Below are positions 1 to 8,126 of a stretch of DNA of 38,226 nt, in pieces. A program made the position numbers and the translations under genes. The stretch spans positions 7,367-45,592 of the forward strand of contig JAUJOJ010000017.1 of NCBI GenBank assembly GCA_030447665.1, given 5' to 3'. The notes under the pieces were generated by a model that saw only the letters and a program-made list of their open reading frames with translations, did not search any database and had not been told where the DNA came from. Source of the stretch: Allosphingosinicella sp. Its GTDB lineage: Bacteria > Pseudomonadota > Alphaproteobacteria > Sphingomonadales > Sphingomonadaceae. Position 1 is the stretch's first letter, and each line of letters begins with the position of its first letter.

Positions 1-100
1 CATCCCAGATTCGGACGACATTTAGAAAAAGCTGGCTGAATGGTTCACAAGGCCGCAAAAGCCATGATACTCACGCACTTCCTTGGTGGATCGGGGGTTG

Positions 101-694
101 ATGAATTCGCGCCGCAACATGCTTGCAGAGGACGGCCCTTCGCTTCCCGGCGGAGACGATGCTGCGCGCCAGGAGGAGGAAGGCCTTCTCCGGGTAACCG
201 GCTCGATGAAGTGGTTCGACGCGACCCGCGGCTTCGGCTTCCTTGTCAGCGACGACATCAAGGGCGACATCCTCGTCCATTTCAGCGTGCTCAAGGAGCA
301 TGATCGCCGCAGCTTGCCGGAAGGCGCGGTCGTCGAATGCCTCGTCGCCCAGCAGGAAAGGGGCCTGCAGGCGCGCAAGATCCTGTCGATCGATCTCAGC
401 CAGGCCGTGGTTCCAGACGTCACGCGATCGGCGTCGGGCAAGACCGAGCGGATCGATCCCGCCTCGCTCGCCGACGAAGCCGGCGAGTTCGAGCCGGTCC
501 GGGTCAAATGGTTCAACCGCCTCAAGGGCTACGGCTTCCTGGTTCGCGAGGAGGACGACAGCGAAGACATTTTCGTCCATATGGAGACCGTCCGCCGCGG
601 CGGCCTCAGCGACCTCATTCCCGATCAGCCGTTGGAAGCCCGCATCGCCAACGGCCCCAAGGGGCCGCTTGTTGTTGAGGTTCAGGCCCGCTGA
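101..694 (+). CDS. Cold shock protein with two CSD domains
   Basis: A protein of about 197 aa with two cold-shock (OB-fold) domains that should bind single-stranded RNA or DNA and act as an RNA chaperone in the cytoplasm. The first domain begins near [16 protein letters not shown] and the second near [16 protein letters not shown]. Each keeps the aromatic RNP1-like patch (RGFGF, KGYGF) and an RNP2-like strand (DILVHF, DIFVHM). An acidic linker of about 45 residues separates them. Two-domain Csp proteins are common in alphaproteobacteria, whereas enterobacterial CspA has one domain. The ATG at 101 follows a GGGGG stretch and is preferred; a TTG at 83 and an ATG at 119 are alternatives. No partner gene is evident; the next gene lies 112 bases downstream. 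Confidence 0.9.
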   Translation: MNSRRNMLAEDGPSLPGGDDAARQEEEGLLRVTGSMKWFDATRGFGFLVSDDIKGDILVHFSVLKEHDRRSLPEGAVVECLVAQQERGLQARKILSIDLSQAVVPDVTRSASGKTERIDPASLADEAGEFEPVRVKWFNRLKGYGFLVREEDDSEDIFVHMETVRRGGLSDLIPDQPLEARIANGPKGPLVVEVQAR

Positions 695-806
695 GGGCAT
701 CCCTCGATCTTCGGCCGCTGCCGCTTGGCTGACGGCGCGGCCTCGATTCCCGGCGATCCTGGTCTAGAGCCTTGCATGCAGCCGTCCTTCAGCGCTACGC
801 GGCGGC

Positions 807-1187
807 ATGGGCTTTTTCAGCAAGATCTTCACCTGGTGGAACGGCGCCACGGTCGGAACCTCGCTCTTCACCTGGCGGAACGGCCGCAAGGTCGGGACCG
901 ACGTCTACGGCAACGTCTACTACACGGGGAAAAAGAGCGACCGGCGCTGGGTGATCTATAACGGCTCCAACGATGCGAGCCGGATCCCACCCGACTGGTA
1001 CGGCTGGATGCACCACCAGATCGACGGGCTTCCCGACGAGGCGCTGCCGCCCAAGCCCAAATTCCTGAAGGATCCGACGCCAAACCGCACCGGCACTGCC
1101 GAGGCCTACCGCCCGGCAGGCGCGCTCGAGCGCGGCGGCCAGCGCGCCGCGGCAAGCGGCGATTACCAGGCCTGGACGCCCGAATAG
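807..1187 (+). CDS. NADH:ubiquinone oxidoreductase accessory subunit, NDUFA12 family
   Basis: A 126-aa protein of the NDUFA12 (B17.2) family, a supernumerary subunit of respiratory complex I found in mitochondria and alphaproteobacteria. Recognisable features are the N-terminal FFSKIFTWWNGATVG, the repeated W-N-G / T-WRNGRKVG elements, the VYYTGKK and RRWVIYNG strands, and the PPDWYGWMHHQIDGLP block typical of the family. The C-terminal 40 residues are Pro/Ala rich and poorly conserved. It is separated by only 3 bases from the DUF2155 gene, so the two are probably co-transcribed. It is expected on the matrix arm of complex I at the inner membrane; the catalytic complex I genes are not in this window. 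Confidence 0.93.
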   Translation: MGFFSKIFTWWNGATVGTSLFTWRNGRKVGTDVYGNVYYTGKKSDRRWVIYNGSNDASRIPPDWYGWMHHQIDGLPDEALPPKPKFLKDPTPNRTGTAEAYRPAGALERGGQRAAASGDYQAWTPE

Positions 1188-1190
1188 ACG

Positions 1191-1769
1191 ATGCGCTTGC
1201 TCATTCTTGCGGGCGTGCTCGCGCTCGGCGCCTGCAACAGCGGCGGCATTCCTGAGACCAAGCCGAAAAAGGCGGACGCCGAAGCCGAGCCGGAAACGGT
1301 CGACATCCCGCAGACCGTCACCGCGCTCGCGCCCGGCACCACACCGATGAACCAGCGGGTGGCCGTGATCGGGCTGCTCAACAAGCGCAACGGCCTTTCG
1401 CGCGACCTCACAATGAAGCCGGGCCAGGCGCTCCGTGCCGGCGACGTGATCGTGCGGCTCCGCGCGTGTGAGACATCCGCGCCATGGGAGGTGCAGCGGC
1501 TGACCGGCGCCTTCGTCCAGGTCGACGTGCGCAATCCGCAGGACCAGTTCCAGCGCGTCTTCTCAGGCTGGCTCTACAAGGAAACGCCGTCACTGAACGT
1601 GGTCGAGCACCCGATCTACGATGTCTGGCCCAAGAGCTGCGCGATGACGCATCCGGGAGCCGTGCCGCCGCCCGAGGCCCCAACTCCCGCCAGCAAGCGA
1701 TCGAGTGCGCCGAACTCGGCGCCCTTGACGGAGCCGGCCGACAATGCGGATCCGAGGATCGAGACGTAG
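1191..1769 (+). CDS. DUF2155 domain lipoprotein
   Basis: A 192-aa protein with a short hydrophobic leader ending in a lipobox-like LALGAC, so probably a lipoprotein, followed by a Lys/Glu/Ala-rich linker. The conserved DUF2155 core covers about residues 60-150 (LNKRNGLSRDLTMKPG, WEVQRLTGAFVQV, FSGWLYKETPSLNVVEHPIYDVW). The function is unknown. In alphaproteobacteria this family often sits next to aat or complex I accessory genes, as here. Its last 154 bases overlap the 3' end of aat on the opposite strand, and the overlapped stretch encodes a low-complexity Pro/Ser/Ala tail. That suggests the overlap is tolerated because the tail is unconstrained. Confidence 0.85.
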   Translation: MRLLILAGVLALGACNSGGIPETKPKKADAEAEPETVDIPQTVTALAPGTTPMNQRVAVIGLLNKRNGLSRDLTMKPGQALRAGDVIVRLRACETSAPWEVQRLTGAFVQVDVRNPQDQFQRVFSGWLYKETPSLNVVEHPIYDVWPKSCAMTHPGAVPPPEAPTPASKRSSAPNSAPLTEPADNADPRIET

Positions 1770-2299
1770 TCCGTCTGCGGGATTTCGGTCGCGCCGAGGC
1801 TCCGCAAATGTTCCGTCATGAACTGGCAGTCGAGCAGGCCGAAGCCGCCCACTATCAGGCGCGCCACCAGCCAGGCGAGGGCGACCTTAGAGGCGTCCGA
1901 GCGCAGCGAGAACATGCTCTCGCCAAAGAAAGCGCCGCCGAGCTTGACGCCATAGAGGCCGCCGACGAGCTCCTTACCCTCCCAGCACTCGATCGAATGG
2001 GCGTGACCGAGACCGTGAAGATGGTTGAAGCTCGCCTCGATATCGGCGTTGATCCAGGTCTCCTCCCGATCCGCGCAGTGACGGAGCACCGCGGCAAAGG
2101 CGGTATCGCGGGTGACCTGGAACCGGCCCGAGCGGATCGTCTTGCGGAGCGAGCGGGCCATTCGAAAGGCATCGAGCGGAATGATGGCACGCCGCCGCGG
2201 CTCGACCCAGAAGACGTCCTTGGCGTCGCGGCTGTCCGACATCGGGAACACGCCGATCGAATAAGCGCGAAGCAACAGGTCCGGATCGAGCAGCGCCAT
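1616..2299 (-). CDS. aat: Leucyl/phenylalanyl-tRNA-protein transferase
   Basis: Aat moves Leu or Phe from its aminoacyl-tRNA to the N-terminal Arg or Lys of proteins, marking them for ClpS/ClpAP degradation (N-end rule). Family blocks are clear: LLRAYSIGVFPM near the N-terminus, WVEPRRRAIIP, TWINADI, YGVKLGGAFFGESMFS and LLDCQFMTEHLRSLGA. The start chosen is the ATG at 2299 (MALLDPDLLLRAY), giving 227 aa, the usual family size; a TTG at 2338 would add 13 residues. It converges on and overlaps the DUF2155 gene by 154 bases. A palindromic intergenic element lies directly upstream (2343-2460). In related genomes aat is often linked to accB-accC; here it is detached from them. Confidence 0.93.
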   Translation of the reverse strand: MALLDPDLLLRAYSIGVFPMSDSRDAKDVFWVEPRRRAIIPLDAFRMARSLRKTIRSGRFQVTRDTAFAAVLRHCADREETWINADIEASFNHLHGLGHAHSIECWEGKELVGGLYGVKLGGAFFGESMFSLRSDASKVALAWLVARLIVGGFGLLDCQFMTEHLRSLGATEIPQTDYVSILGSALSAGSVKGAEFGALDRLLAGVGASGGGTAPGCVIAQLLGQTS

Positions 2300-2342
2300 T
2301 CCGCCTTTTGACTTGAAGAGGCTTCGGCCCGCGGTCAACCGG

Positions 2343-2460
2343 CTAGAGCCTTTCCCGACAAGGCGGAATCAGCAGGTGCGGCCTGCCCCGCAGGCCGCAG
2401 TCATGCCCCGGGGGCATGGCGACCTACTCAATGGTTCCCACTTTTCGGGAAGTGCTCTAG
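2343..2460. repeat. Intergenic palindromic element R1 (CTAGAGC family)
   Basis: A 118-bp element framed by CTAGAGCCTTTCCCGACAAG on the left and, inverted, CTAGAGCACTTCCCGAAAAG on the right. Inside are two perfect hairpins: GCGGCCTGC-CCC-GCAGGCCGC (2378-2398) and a CATGCCCC-centred palindrome (2402-2418). The same two ends occur in reverse order at 12487-12599, so these are two copies of one element in opposite orientation. It resembles a REP/BIME-type sequence. No coding potential. Confidence 0.8.
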
Positions 2461-2513
2461 GGGCAGGATCGTTCGAGCGATCGCCGAAGCCCGGGTGCTG
2501 GTCTGATGAGAGG

Positions 2514-3265
2514 TCAGGCTCGCAGCGTGTGGGAAAGGCGGCGATCGATTCCCGCCCAAAGCCGGGAGAGCGCTTCGGCCGCGGGCGAGCGGGAGGCGAA
2601 GGCGCCCACCGCCTCGTGCCGCACCGACATCGTCTCGATCGCGCTCGCCATCGGTATCACCGGCCATTGGGGATTTTTCTCCAAGGCCGCGAGATGCATC
2701 GCGCGGCGCCGGTCAACCATGTTGTAGACGGGGAGGAGCGCGCCTTTGCGGATGCCGTGCCGATCGAGATAGTCGACGACTTCGTCCAGCGCCCGTTCTG
2801 AGAGCGGGAAGGGATCACCGGCACGATGATGAGATCGGCGGCGCGGAGCACCTGTTCACTCGTCTCCGCAAGGCCCGGCGGGCAATCCAAGATCACCCGC
2901 TCATAATCCTTGCCCAGCCGCTCGAGAAGCTTTTCCAGCCGCTTCTTCTTGCCCAGGCCGAAGAAGAAGCGGTCGAGCGTCCGCAGCGAAGCATCGGCCG
3001 GCAAGATGCTGAGCCGGTCGGTTCCCGTCGGCTGGATCAGCTTGGAGGGCGCCACGTCGCGGGCGAATACCGCCTGCGCCTCATCAGGGCCGCTTCGCTC
3101 CGCGCCCAGCAGGAACGTCGAGGCGGCCTGGCCGTCGAGGTCCCATACCAGGGTCCGGCGGCGGGCCTGGGCCGCCGCCGCCCAGGCGAGATTGACCGCG
3201 ATCGTGGTTTTCCCGACGCCGCCCTTGAGGCTGTAAACCGCAATCGATCGCATCCGAGCCTGCAT
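2514..3265 (-). CDS. ParA/MinD-type ATPase (one apparent frameshift)
   Basis: A ParA-family P-loop ATPase of about 250 aa. The deviant Walker A motif is SLKGGVGKTT near the N-terminus, followed by VWDLDGQAAST (switch I region) and VILDCPPGLAETSE (Walker B). Such proteins position plasmids, chromosomes or other cargo; no parB-like partner lies next to it, so the cargo is unknown. The reading frame breaks at the GGG run at 2806-2808 (plus strand). One more base would continue ...VIPSPLSERALDEVVDYLD into the segment MVDRRRAMHLAALEKNPQWP, which ends at 2514. This is a typical homopolymer deletion, so the gene is probably intact in the organism. Start candidates are ATG 3265, ATG 3253 or TTG 3283. 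Confidence 0.8.
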
Positions 3266-3301
3266 CGCCTCACTATGCTGCAACGCAGCAACAGTGCAAG
3301 C

Positions 3302-3649
3302 TCAGAGGATCTCGCGGACCTTCTCCTGAGGACGACAGAGGCGGACGCCTTTTTCAGTTTCCACAAGCGGTCGATCGATGAGGATCGGGTTCTCGATCAT
3401 CGCTTCCAGGATCGCGTCTTCGCTGACATGGCCGCCGAGGAGGTCGAGGTCGGAGGCAAGCGATTCCTTCGCCCGAAGGCCTTCGCTAGGCCGAAGACCG
3501 GCGCGCTCGTAGAGCCGCTTCAGCTCCTCCTTAGCCGGCGGGTGCTTCAGATAATCGACCACCGTCACCTCTGCGCCCTCCTGCTCGAGGATCTCCAAGG
3601 TCTTGCGCGACGTGCCGCATTTGGAATTGTGATAGATCGTCGCTTTCAT
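3302..3649 (-). CDS. arsC: Arsenate reductase (glutaredoxin-coupled ArsC family)
   Basis: A 115-aa ArsC-type thioredoxin-fold protein that reduces arsenate to arsenite using glutathione and glutaredoxin. The start region MKATIYHNSKCGTSRKTLEI carries the catalytic Cys11. The C-terminal block NPILIDRPLVETEKGVRLCR, with conserved Arg residues that bind the oxyanion, matches E. coli ArsC closely. ATG 3649 is chosen because it directly precedes the first beta strand; an upstream in-frame start at 3691 would add 14 unlike residues. No arsB, arsR or acr3 is adjacent, so this is an orphan copy. A housekeeping ArsC/Spx-like role is possible, though the C-terminal match favours true ArsC. Confidence 0.9.
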   Translation of the reverse strand: MKATIYHNSKCGTSRKTLEILEQEGAEVTVVDYLKHPPAKEELKRLYERAGLRPSEGLRAKESLASDLDLLGGHVSEDAILEAMIENPILIDRPLVETEKGVRLCRPQEKVREIL

Positions 3650-3747
3650 CCTCTTGTCCTCCGGCAGGTCGCTTGCTTGGCGATATAGCAAAAGTTCGGC
3701 CGTGAAGATGCTTTGGCTCCGGCGCTCTCCATGTTAGGCGCGCCGTC

Positions 3748-5616
3748 ATGCTGACCCTCAACGGAATCACGGTGCGCCTTGGCGGGCGTTCGATCCTCGA
3801 CGGCGCCGCTGCCGCGCTGCCGCCGCGCAGCAGGGTGGGGCTGGTCGGACGGAACGGCGCCGGCAAGTCGACCCTGGTCCGGGTGATCGCCGGGATGCTG
3901 GAGCCGGACGATGGCTCCGCCGAGATGCCGCGCGGATCGCGGCTCGGCTATATCGCGCAGGAGGCGCCGGCCGGCAGCGCGACTCCGTTCGAGACCGTGC
4001 TGGCCGCCGATCGCGAGCGAGCCGCGCTCCTTTCGGAAGCAGAAGCCTGTGAGGATCTCGACCGGCTCGGCGAGGTCCATGAGCGGCTGAACGCGATCGA
4101 TGCTCATGCCGCGCCGTCGCGGGCGGCGCGCATCCTCGTCGGCCTCGGCTTCGACGAGGAGATGCAGCACCGGCCGCTGGACAGCTTCTCGGGCGGCTGG
4201 CGGATGCGCGTGGCGCTCGCCGCCTTGCTCTTCTCCACGCCCGACGTGCTGCTGCTCGACGAGCCTTCGAACCACCTCGATCTCGAGGCGGTGCTCTGGC
4301 TCGAGGATTTCTTGAAAGGCTATCTCGCGACGATCGTGGTCGTCAGCCATGAGCGCGACTTTCTCAACAACGTCGTCGACCACATCCTGCATCTGAGCCA
4401 AGGCAAGCTGACGCTCTATCCCGGCGGCTACGATTCGTTCGAACGCCAGCGGGCGGAACGCCAGGCGCAGCTCGCCTCGGCGCGCGAGAAACAGACGGCG
4501 CAGCGCGAAAAGCTGCAGGATTATATCGCTCGCAACTCCGCCCGGGCATCGACCGCGAAGCAGGCGCAGTCCCGCGCGAAGGCGCTCGCCAAGATGCAGC
4601 CGATCGCGGAAATGGTGGACGATCCGAGCTTGTCCTTCGGCTTTCCGAACCCGCAGGAGCTTCGGCCGCCATTGATCACGCTCGACATGGCCTCGGTCGG
4701 CTATGCGGAGACGCCGGTGCTGAGTCGCCTCAACCTTCGGCTCGATCCCAGCGATCGGATCGCGCTTCTCGGCCGCAACGGCAACGGCAAGACCACGCTC
4801 GCGCGGCTGCTGGCGGCGCAGCTTGCCCCGATGGAGGGCGGCGTCACGCGCAGCCAGAAGCTCAAGGTCGGCTACTTCACTCAATATCAGGTGGAGGAGC
4901 TGGACGGCGGCGATACGCCTTTCCAGCACATGGCGCGGCTGATGAAGGGCGCAACGCCCGCCGCCGTCCGCTCCCAACTCGGCCGGTTCGGCTTTTCCGG
5001 CGACAAGGCGCTGACCGAAGTGCGCAAGCTCTCCGGCGGCGAGCGCGCGCGGCTGGCGCTGGCTTTGATCACGCGCGATGCGCCGCACATGCTCATTCTC
5101 GACGAGCCGACCAACCATCTCGACGTCGACGCGCGCGAAGCCCTCGTCCAGGCGCTGAGCGGCTATTCGGGCGCGGTGGTGGTGGTCAGCCACGACCGCC
5201 ACATGCTGGAGCTGATCGCCGACCGCTTGGTGCTGGTCGATGGCGGCACGGCGCGCGAATATGACGGCAGCATCGAGGATTATACCGCGCTCGTGCTGGC
5301 GAAGGATGCGGGCGCGGCCAAGTCGCAGCCCAAGGCCAACCGCAAGGAGGATCGCCGGACCGCGGCGGCAGCTCGGGAGAAAGGGCAGGCGCTCCGCTCC
5401 CGAGCCAAAGCAGCCGAAGCTGAAATGGCGAAGCTCACGGCGGCTCGAAGCGCGATCGACCGTGCGATGTTCGATCCTTCCGGAGCGGAGAAGGAGCTGG
5501 CGAAACTCACGATGACCGAGCTCATGAAGCGGCGGGCGGAAGTCGAGAGGCAGTTGGCGGGGGCCGAAGCTCAGTGGCTCGAGGCCAGCGAGGCACTGGA
5601 GCAACTCGCCGCCTAG
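3748..5616 (+). CDS. ABC-F family ATPase (YheS/Uup-like)
   Basis: A 622-aa soluble protein with two ABC ATPase domains and no membrane segments, typical of ABC-F translation factors that act at the ribosomal E site. Domain 1 has Walker A GRNGAGKST (about residues 35-43), signature FSGGWRMR and Walker B LLLDEPSNHLD. A charged linker rich in Glu, Arg and Gln follows. Domain 2 has Walker A GRNGNGKTT, signature LSGGERARL and LILDEPTNHLD. The C-terminal 90 residues are Lys/Ala/Glu rich and probably coiled coil, as in YheS/Uup proteins. It stands alone between convergent arsC and greA-like genes. Antibiotic-resistance ABC-F proteins share the fold, but nothing here suggests that role. Confidence 0.93.
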   Translation: MLTLNGITVRLGGRSILDGAAAALPPRSRVGLVGRNGAGKSTLVRVIAGMLEPDDGSAEMPRGSRLGYIAQEAPAGSATPFETVLAADRERAALLSEAEACEDLDRLGEVHERLNAIDAHAAPSRAARILVGLGFDEEMQHRPLDSFSGGWRMRVALAALLFSTPDVLLLDEPSNHLDLEAVLWLEDFLKGYLATIVVVSHERDFLNNVVDHILHLSQGKLTLYPGGYDSFERQRAERQAQLASAREKQTAQREKLQDYIARNSARASTAKQAQSRAKALAKMQPIAEMVDDPSLSFGFPNPQELRPPLITLDMASVGYAETPVLSRLNLRLDPSDRIALLGRNGNGKTTLARLLAAQLAPMEGGVTRSQKLKVGYFTQYQVEELDGGDTPFQHMARLMKGATPAAVRSQLGRFGFSGDKALTEVRKLSGGERARLALALITRDAPHMLILDEPTNHLDVDAREALVQALSGYSGAVVVVSHDRHMLELIADRLVLVDGGTAREYDGSIEDYTALVLAKDAGAAKSQPKANRKEDRRTAAAAREKGQALRSRAKAAEAEMAKLTAARSAIDRAMFDPSGAEKELAKLTMTELMKRRAEVERQLAGAEAQWLEASEALEQLAA

Positions 5617-5635
5617 ATGGTGACCGGATCCGGCC

Positions 5636-6103
5636 TTAGCCTTCGAACCGCGCGACCTGGAGAATCTCGATCGCTTCTTCCTCGCCGGCGAAATCAACCG
5701 TGTCTCCGGCGCCCGCTCCCATCATCGCTCGGGCGAGCGGCGCCGAAAAGGCGATGCGGCCGGCGGAAGGTTCCGCTTCGTCATCGCCCACGATGTCGAT
5801 GGTTCGCGCGGCTCCGCGGTGACGGAAGCTTACCCGCGATCCGAAGCCGACTTCGTCGTCCGGCGGCGGCGGCGCGAGCCGCGCGGTCGCGAGGCGCGTG
5901 CGCCAGTAGCGAAGGTCCCGCTTGGCCTCCTCCAGCGCTGCCTCATCCTGCCCGCCGGCAACGGCCGCTTCGAGGTCCGCCACGCGCGCCGCGGTTTTCG
6001 CGAGCCCGCCCCGTGTGACCAGGTTGGGCCCCACGGGGATCGGCAACTCGAATCGCGGCTCCTTATGCTCCTCGTCGCTCTCGCGGCGGAATGCTACGCT
6101 CAA
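5636..6103 (-). CDS. GreA/GreB-family transcription elongation factor
   Basis: A 155-aa protein with the GreA/GreB layout: an N-terminal helical region (VADLEAAVAGGQDEAALEEAK, likely coiled coil) and a C-terminal FKBP-like domain (GFGSRVSFRHRG, IVGDDEAEPSAGRIAFSAPL, ARAMMGAGAGDTVDF). Gre factors bind the RNA polymerase secondary channel and stimulate cleavage of backtracked RNA. The coiled coil looks short, so a variant that does not promote cleavage (as in Rnk-like proteins) cannot be excluded. It is divergent from the spermidine-synthase-like gene, with about 110 bases between them for promoters. Confidence 0.87.
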   Translation of the reverse strand: MSVAFRRESDEEHKEPRFELPIPVGPNLVTRGGLAKTAARVADLEAAVAGGQDEAALEEAKRDLRYWRTRLATARLAPPPPDDEVGFGSRVSFRHRGAARTIDIVGDDEAEPSAGRIAFSAPLARAMMGAGAGDTVDFAGEEEAIEILQVARFEG

Positions 6104-6214
6104 CCCGAAGTCCTCCTCATTGGTACAACCGAGATAGCGCCCGGTTCGTTGCGCGCGTCCGGGAGGGAGCTAGACCGAAATCTCCAGGCCAAACCAGAAA
6201 ATCGAAAGCCTCCC

Positions 6215-6910
6215 ATGATCCCACGCGTGCTGATCGATGTCGCCGAGGTGCCCGGCGGGGGCGGCGAGCTTCGCCTGATCCAGCGCGGCTCCGAATATTC
6301 AATCATGCTGGGCGGGAACGAGCTGATGAACAGCCGCCTCAGCGGATCGGAGGAGGCGCTTGCCGCGATGGCCTGCGAAAGGATCTCGGCCACCGCGCGG
6401 CCAAGGCTGCTGATCGGAGGGCTCGGCATGGGCTTCACCCTTCGCGCCGCGCTGGATGCGCTCGGCGGCGAGGCCAGCATAGAGGTGGCGGAGCTGGTGC
6501 CGGCGGTGATCCGGTGGGCATCGGGGCCGATGGCGCCTCTCTTCGGCAGCAGCCTGACGGATCCGCGTGTCGCCATCGTTGAAGCTGATGTCGGCGATCT
6601 CATCGGATCTGCGCGCGCACTTTATGACGCCATCCTGCTCGACGTCGACAACGGCCCGGACGGACTCACCCGCGCGGCCAACGATCGGCTTTACGACATG
6701 CAGGGGCTGGTAAGGGCACGGTCAGCGCTCCGCCCCGGAGGCGTGCTTGCAATTTGGTCTTCGGGACCGGACCGGGCCTTCACGCAGCGGCTCCGCAAGG
6801 CCGGCTTTGCCGTGGACGAGGTGACGGTCCGCGCCAATGCCGGCCGGGCGGGTACGCGGCATGTTATCTGGCTGGCTGCCAAGCCTGCTGGGCGGAGCCG
6901 GCCCGAGTAA
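6215..6910 (+). CDS. Spermidine synthase-like SAM-dependent protein
   Basis: A 231-aa Rossmann-fold protein of the spermine/spermidine synthase superfamily. Visible motifs are LLIGGLGMGFTLRAALDAL (nucleotide-binding loop), IEVAELVPAVIRWA (acidic end of beta 2), VAIVEADVGDLI and YDAILLDVDNGP, the last resembling the catalytic DxxD region of aminopropyltransferases. It lacks the full N-terminal domain of SpeE, so true polyamine synthesis is uncertain; these short forms are usually annotated as spermidine-synthase-like proteins. The start at ATG 6215 (MIPRVLIDVAEVPGG) fits the first strand; the longer open frame upstream runs antisense through the greA-like gene and is not used. Confidence 0.8.
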   Translation: MIPRVLIDVAEVPGGGGELRLIQRGSEYSIMLGGNELMNSRLSGSEEALAAMACERISATARPRLLIGGLGMGFTLRAALDALGGEASIEVAELVPAVIRWASGPMAPLFGSSLTDPRVAIVEADVGDLIGSARALYDAILLDVDNGPDGLTRAANDRLYDMQGLVRARSALRPGGVLAIWSSGPDRAFTQRLRKAGFAVDEVTVRANAGRAGTRHVIWLAAKPAGRSRPE

Positions 6911-7013
6911 GCGCCCCAGCCATGGCCAAAGCTTCGCCTCCCTCCGCGGACCGGGAACGCTTGCGCGCACAGGCGGTTGGACCCCGGTCGTCATCAGATT
7001 GAGGCACCCGAAC

Positions 7014-7424
7014 ATGGCCGAAGAGCAGGAAGTTGCGGCAATCCCGCTCGTCGAGGAGCGCGTAATTGTCGGCAAGCGTCAGGTAGAAACCGGCCGCTAC
7101 CGGGTCCGGATCTCGGTCGAGGAACGCGAGGAGCGGGTGCCGGTCGAGCTCGCCCATGATGAAGTCGAAATCGAGCGGGTGCCGAAGAACCTGGCCGTCC
7201 AGGAGCTGCCCAGCGTGCGCCTGGAAGGCACCACCACGATTATTCCCGTCGTGGAAGAAGTGGTCGTGGTCGAAAAGCGGCTGGTGCTGGTGGAAGAGAT
7301 CCACGTCCGCCGCAGGACCACGACCGCGACGGAGGAAATCCCCATCAGGATACGCGCCGAGCAGGCCGCGATCGAGCGCGAGAACGCTTCCCATCAGCCT
7401 GATGAGCCGAAGGCGGCGACATGA
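7014..7424 (+). CDS. DUF2382 (YsnF/AvaK) domain protein A
   Basis: A 136-aa acidic protein made almost wholly of the DUF2382 repeat: IPLVEERVIVGKRQVETGRY, then VEIERVPKNLAVQE, then PVVEEVVVVEKRLVLVEEIH and VRRRTTTATEEIPI. Such proteins are linked to general stress responses in other bacteria, but their biochemical function is unknown. The start ATG 7014 (MAEEQEVAAIPL) directly precedes the first repeat strand. Its stop overlaps the next gene's start by ATGA (7421-7424), so the two DUF2382 genes are translationally coupled. Confidence 0.85.
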   Translation: MAEEQEVAAIPLVEERVIVGKRQVETGRYRVRISVEEREERVPVELAHDEVEIERVPKNLAVQELPSVRLEGTTTIIPVVEEVVVVEKRLVLVEEIHVRRRTTTATEEIPIRIRAEQAAIERENASHQPDEPKAAT

Positions 7425-8083
7425 CGCGCACCGTCACCGCGGCGAGCCGCCTGCGCGCGCCAGGTGGAGCAGGGTGGCTGGCTGCTGCTCGCGCAGCTCA
7501 CGAGCGACGGGAGTGCGGACCGGGCAATCGCGCTGCTGGAGAATTATGCGAGCAAGATAGCCGCCGCCGATCTTCCCGATGCAGTGGCTGGGACCATTTC
7601 TGTGGGATCCGAGGAAGCGCCGGCCGGCGAGGAACGGATCCCGCTCCTCGAGGAGGAGATCAGGATCGGAAAGCGCGAGGTCGAGCGGGGCGGGGCAAGG
7701 GGTCGCTCCACCGTGACCGAGATGCCGGTGACGGAGCAGGTCGAGCTGCTCGAAGAACATGTGATGATCGAGGGACGAACCGCGGGGCGGACGCTCAGTG
7801 AAAGGATGTCGAGCAAGGCGGCCTGCTCCGCGACCGCGTGATCGAGATCAGCGAGATGCGAGAGGAAGCCGTCGTTTCAAAGGAAATGTTCGTTCGGGAA
7901 GAGCTGGTCGTGAAGAAGAACATCGAGCGGCGCGTCGAGCAGATCCACGAGAGTGTCCGAACGACCGAGGTGGAGATGGAGCCGCTGGGCAGGCCGGAGG
8001 AGCGGTCGGCATTTCCCGCCTTGAACCGCGACGCGAACGGAGCGCCCATCATCGGCGGCTCGAGCCCGCTTCCCGGCAGGTAG
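7421..8083 (+). CDS. DUF2382 domain protein B (apparent frameshifts)
   Basis: The second DUF2382 protein, about 220 aa once frames are joined. It starts at ATG 7421, which overlaps the stop of the first copy. The N-terminal part (QGGWLLLAQLTSDGSADRAI) resembles a small sensor or protein-interaction segment. The repeat blocks RIPLLEEEIRIGKREVERGG and EQVELLEEHVMIEGR follow in one frame, and VIEISEMREEAVVSKEMFVR and REELVVKKNIERRVEQIHES in another. The second break is at the GG run at 7804-7805, where one extra G restores SERDVEQGGLLRDRVIEI. Another break lies near 7455-7465. Both look like sequencing indels. The protein ends in a short Gly/Pro-rich tail. Confidence 0.75.
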
Positions 8084-8126
8084 ACTTCTATTGCTGCGAG
8101 CGGGCGCGTTCGTAACCGAGAATTAG

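Noticed and set aside
3302..3649. Arsenic resistance operon
   Set aside because: Only arsC is present; no ars regulator or efflux pump is nearby.
3646..5697. 683-codon open frame antisense to the ABC-F gene
   Set aside because: It mirrors the codon pattern of a strong conserved gene in high-GC DNA, is Arg/Leu/Glu/His rich and has no family motif.
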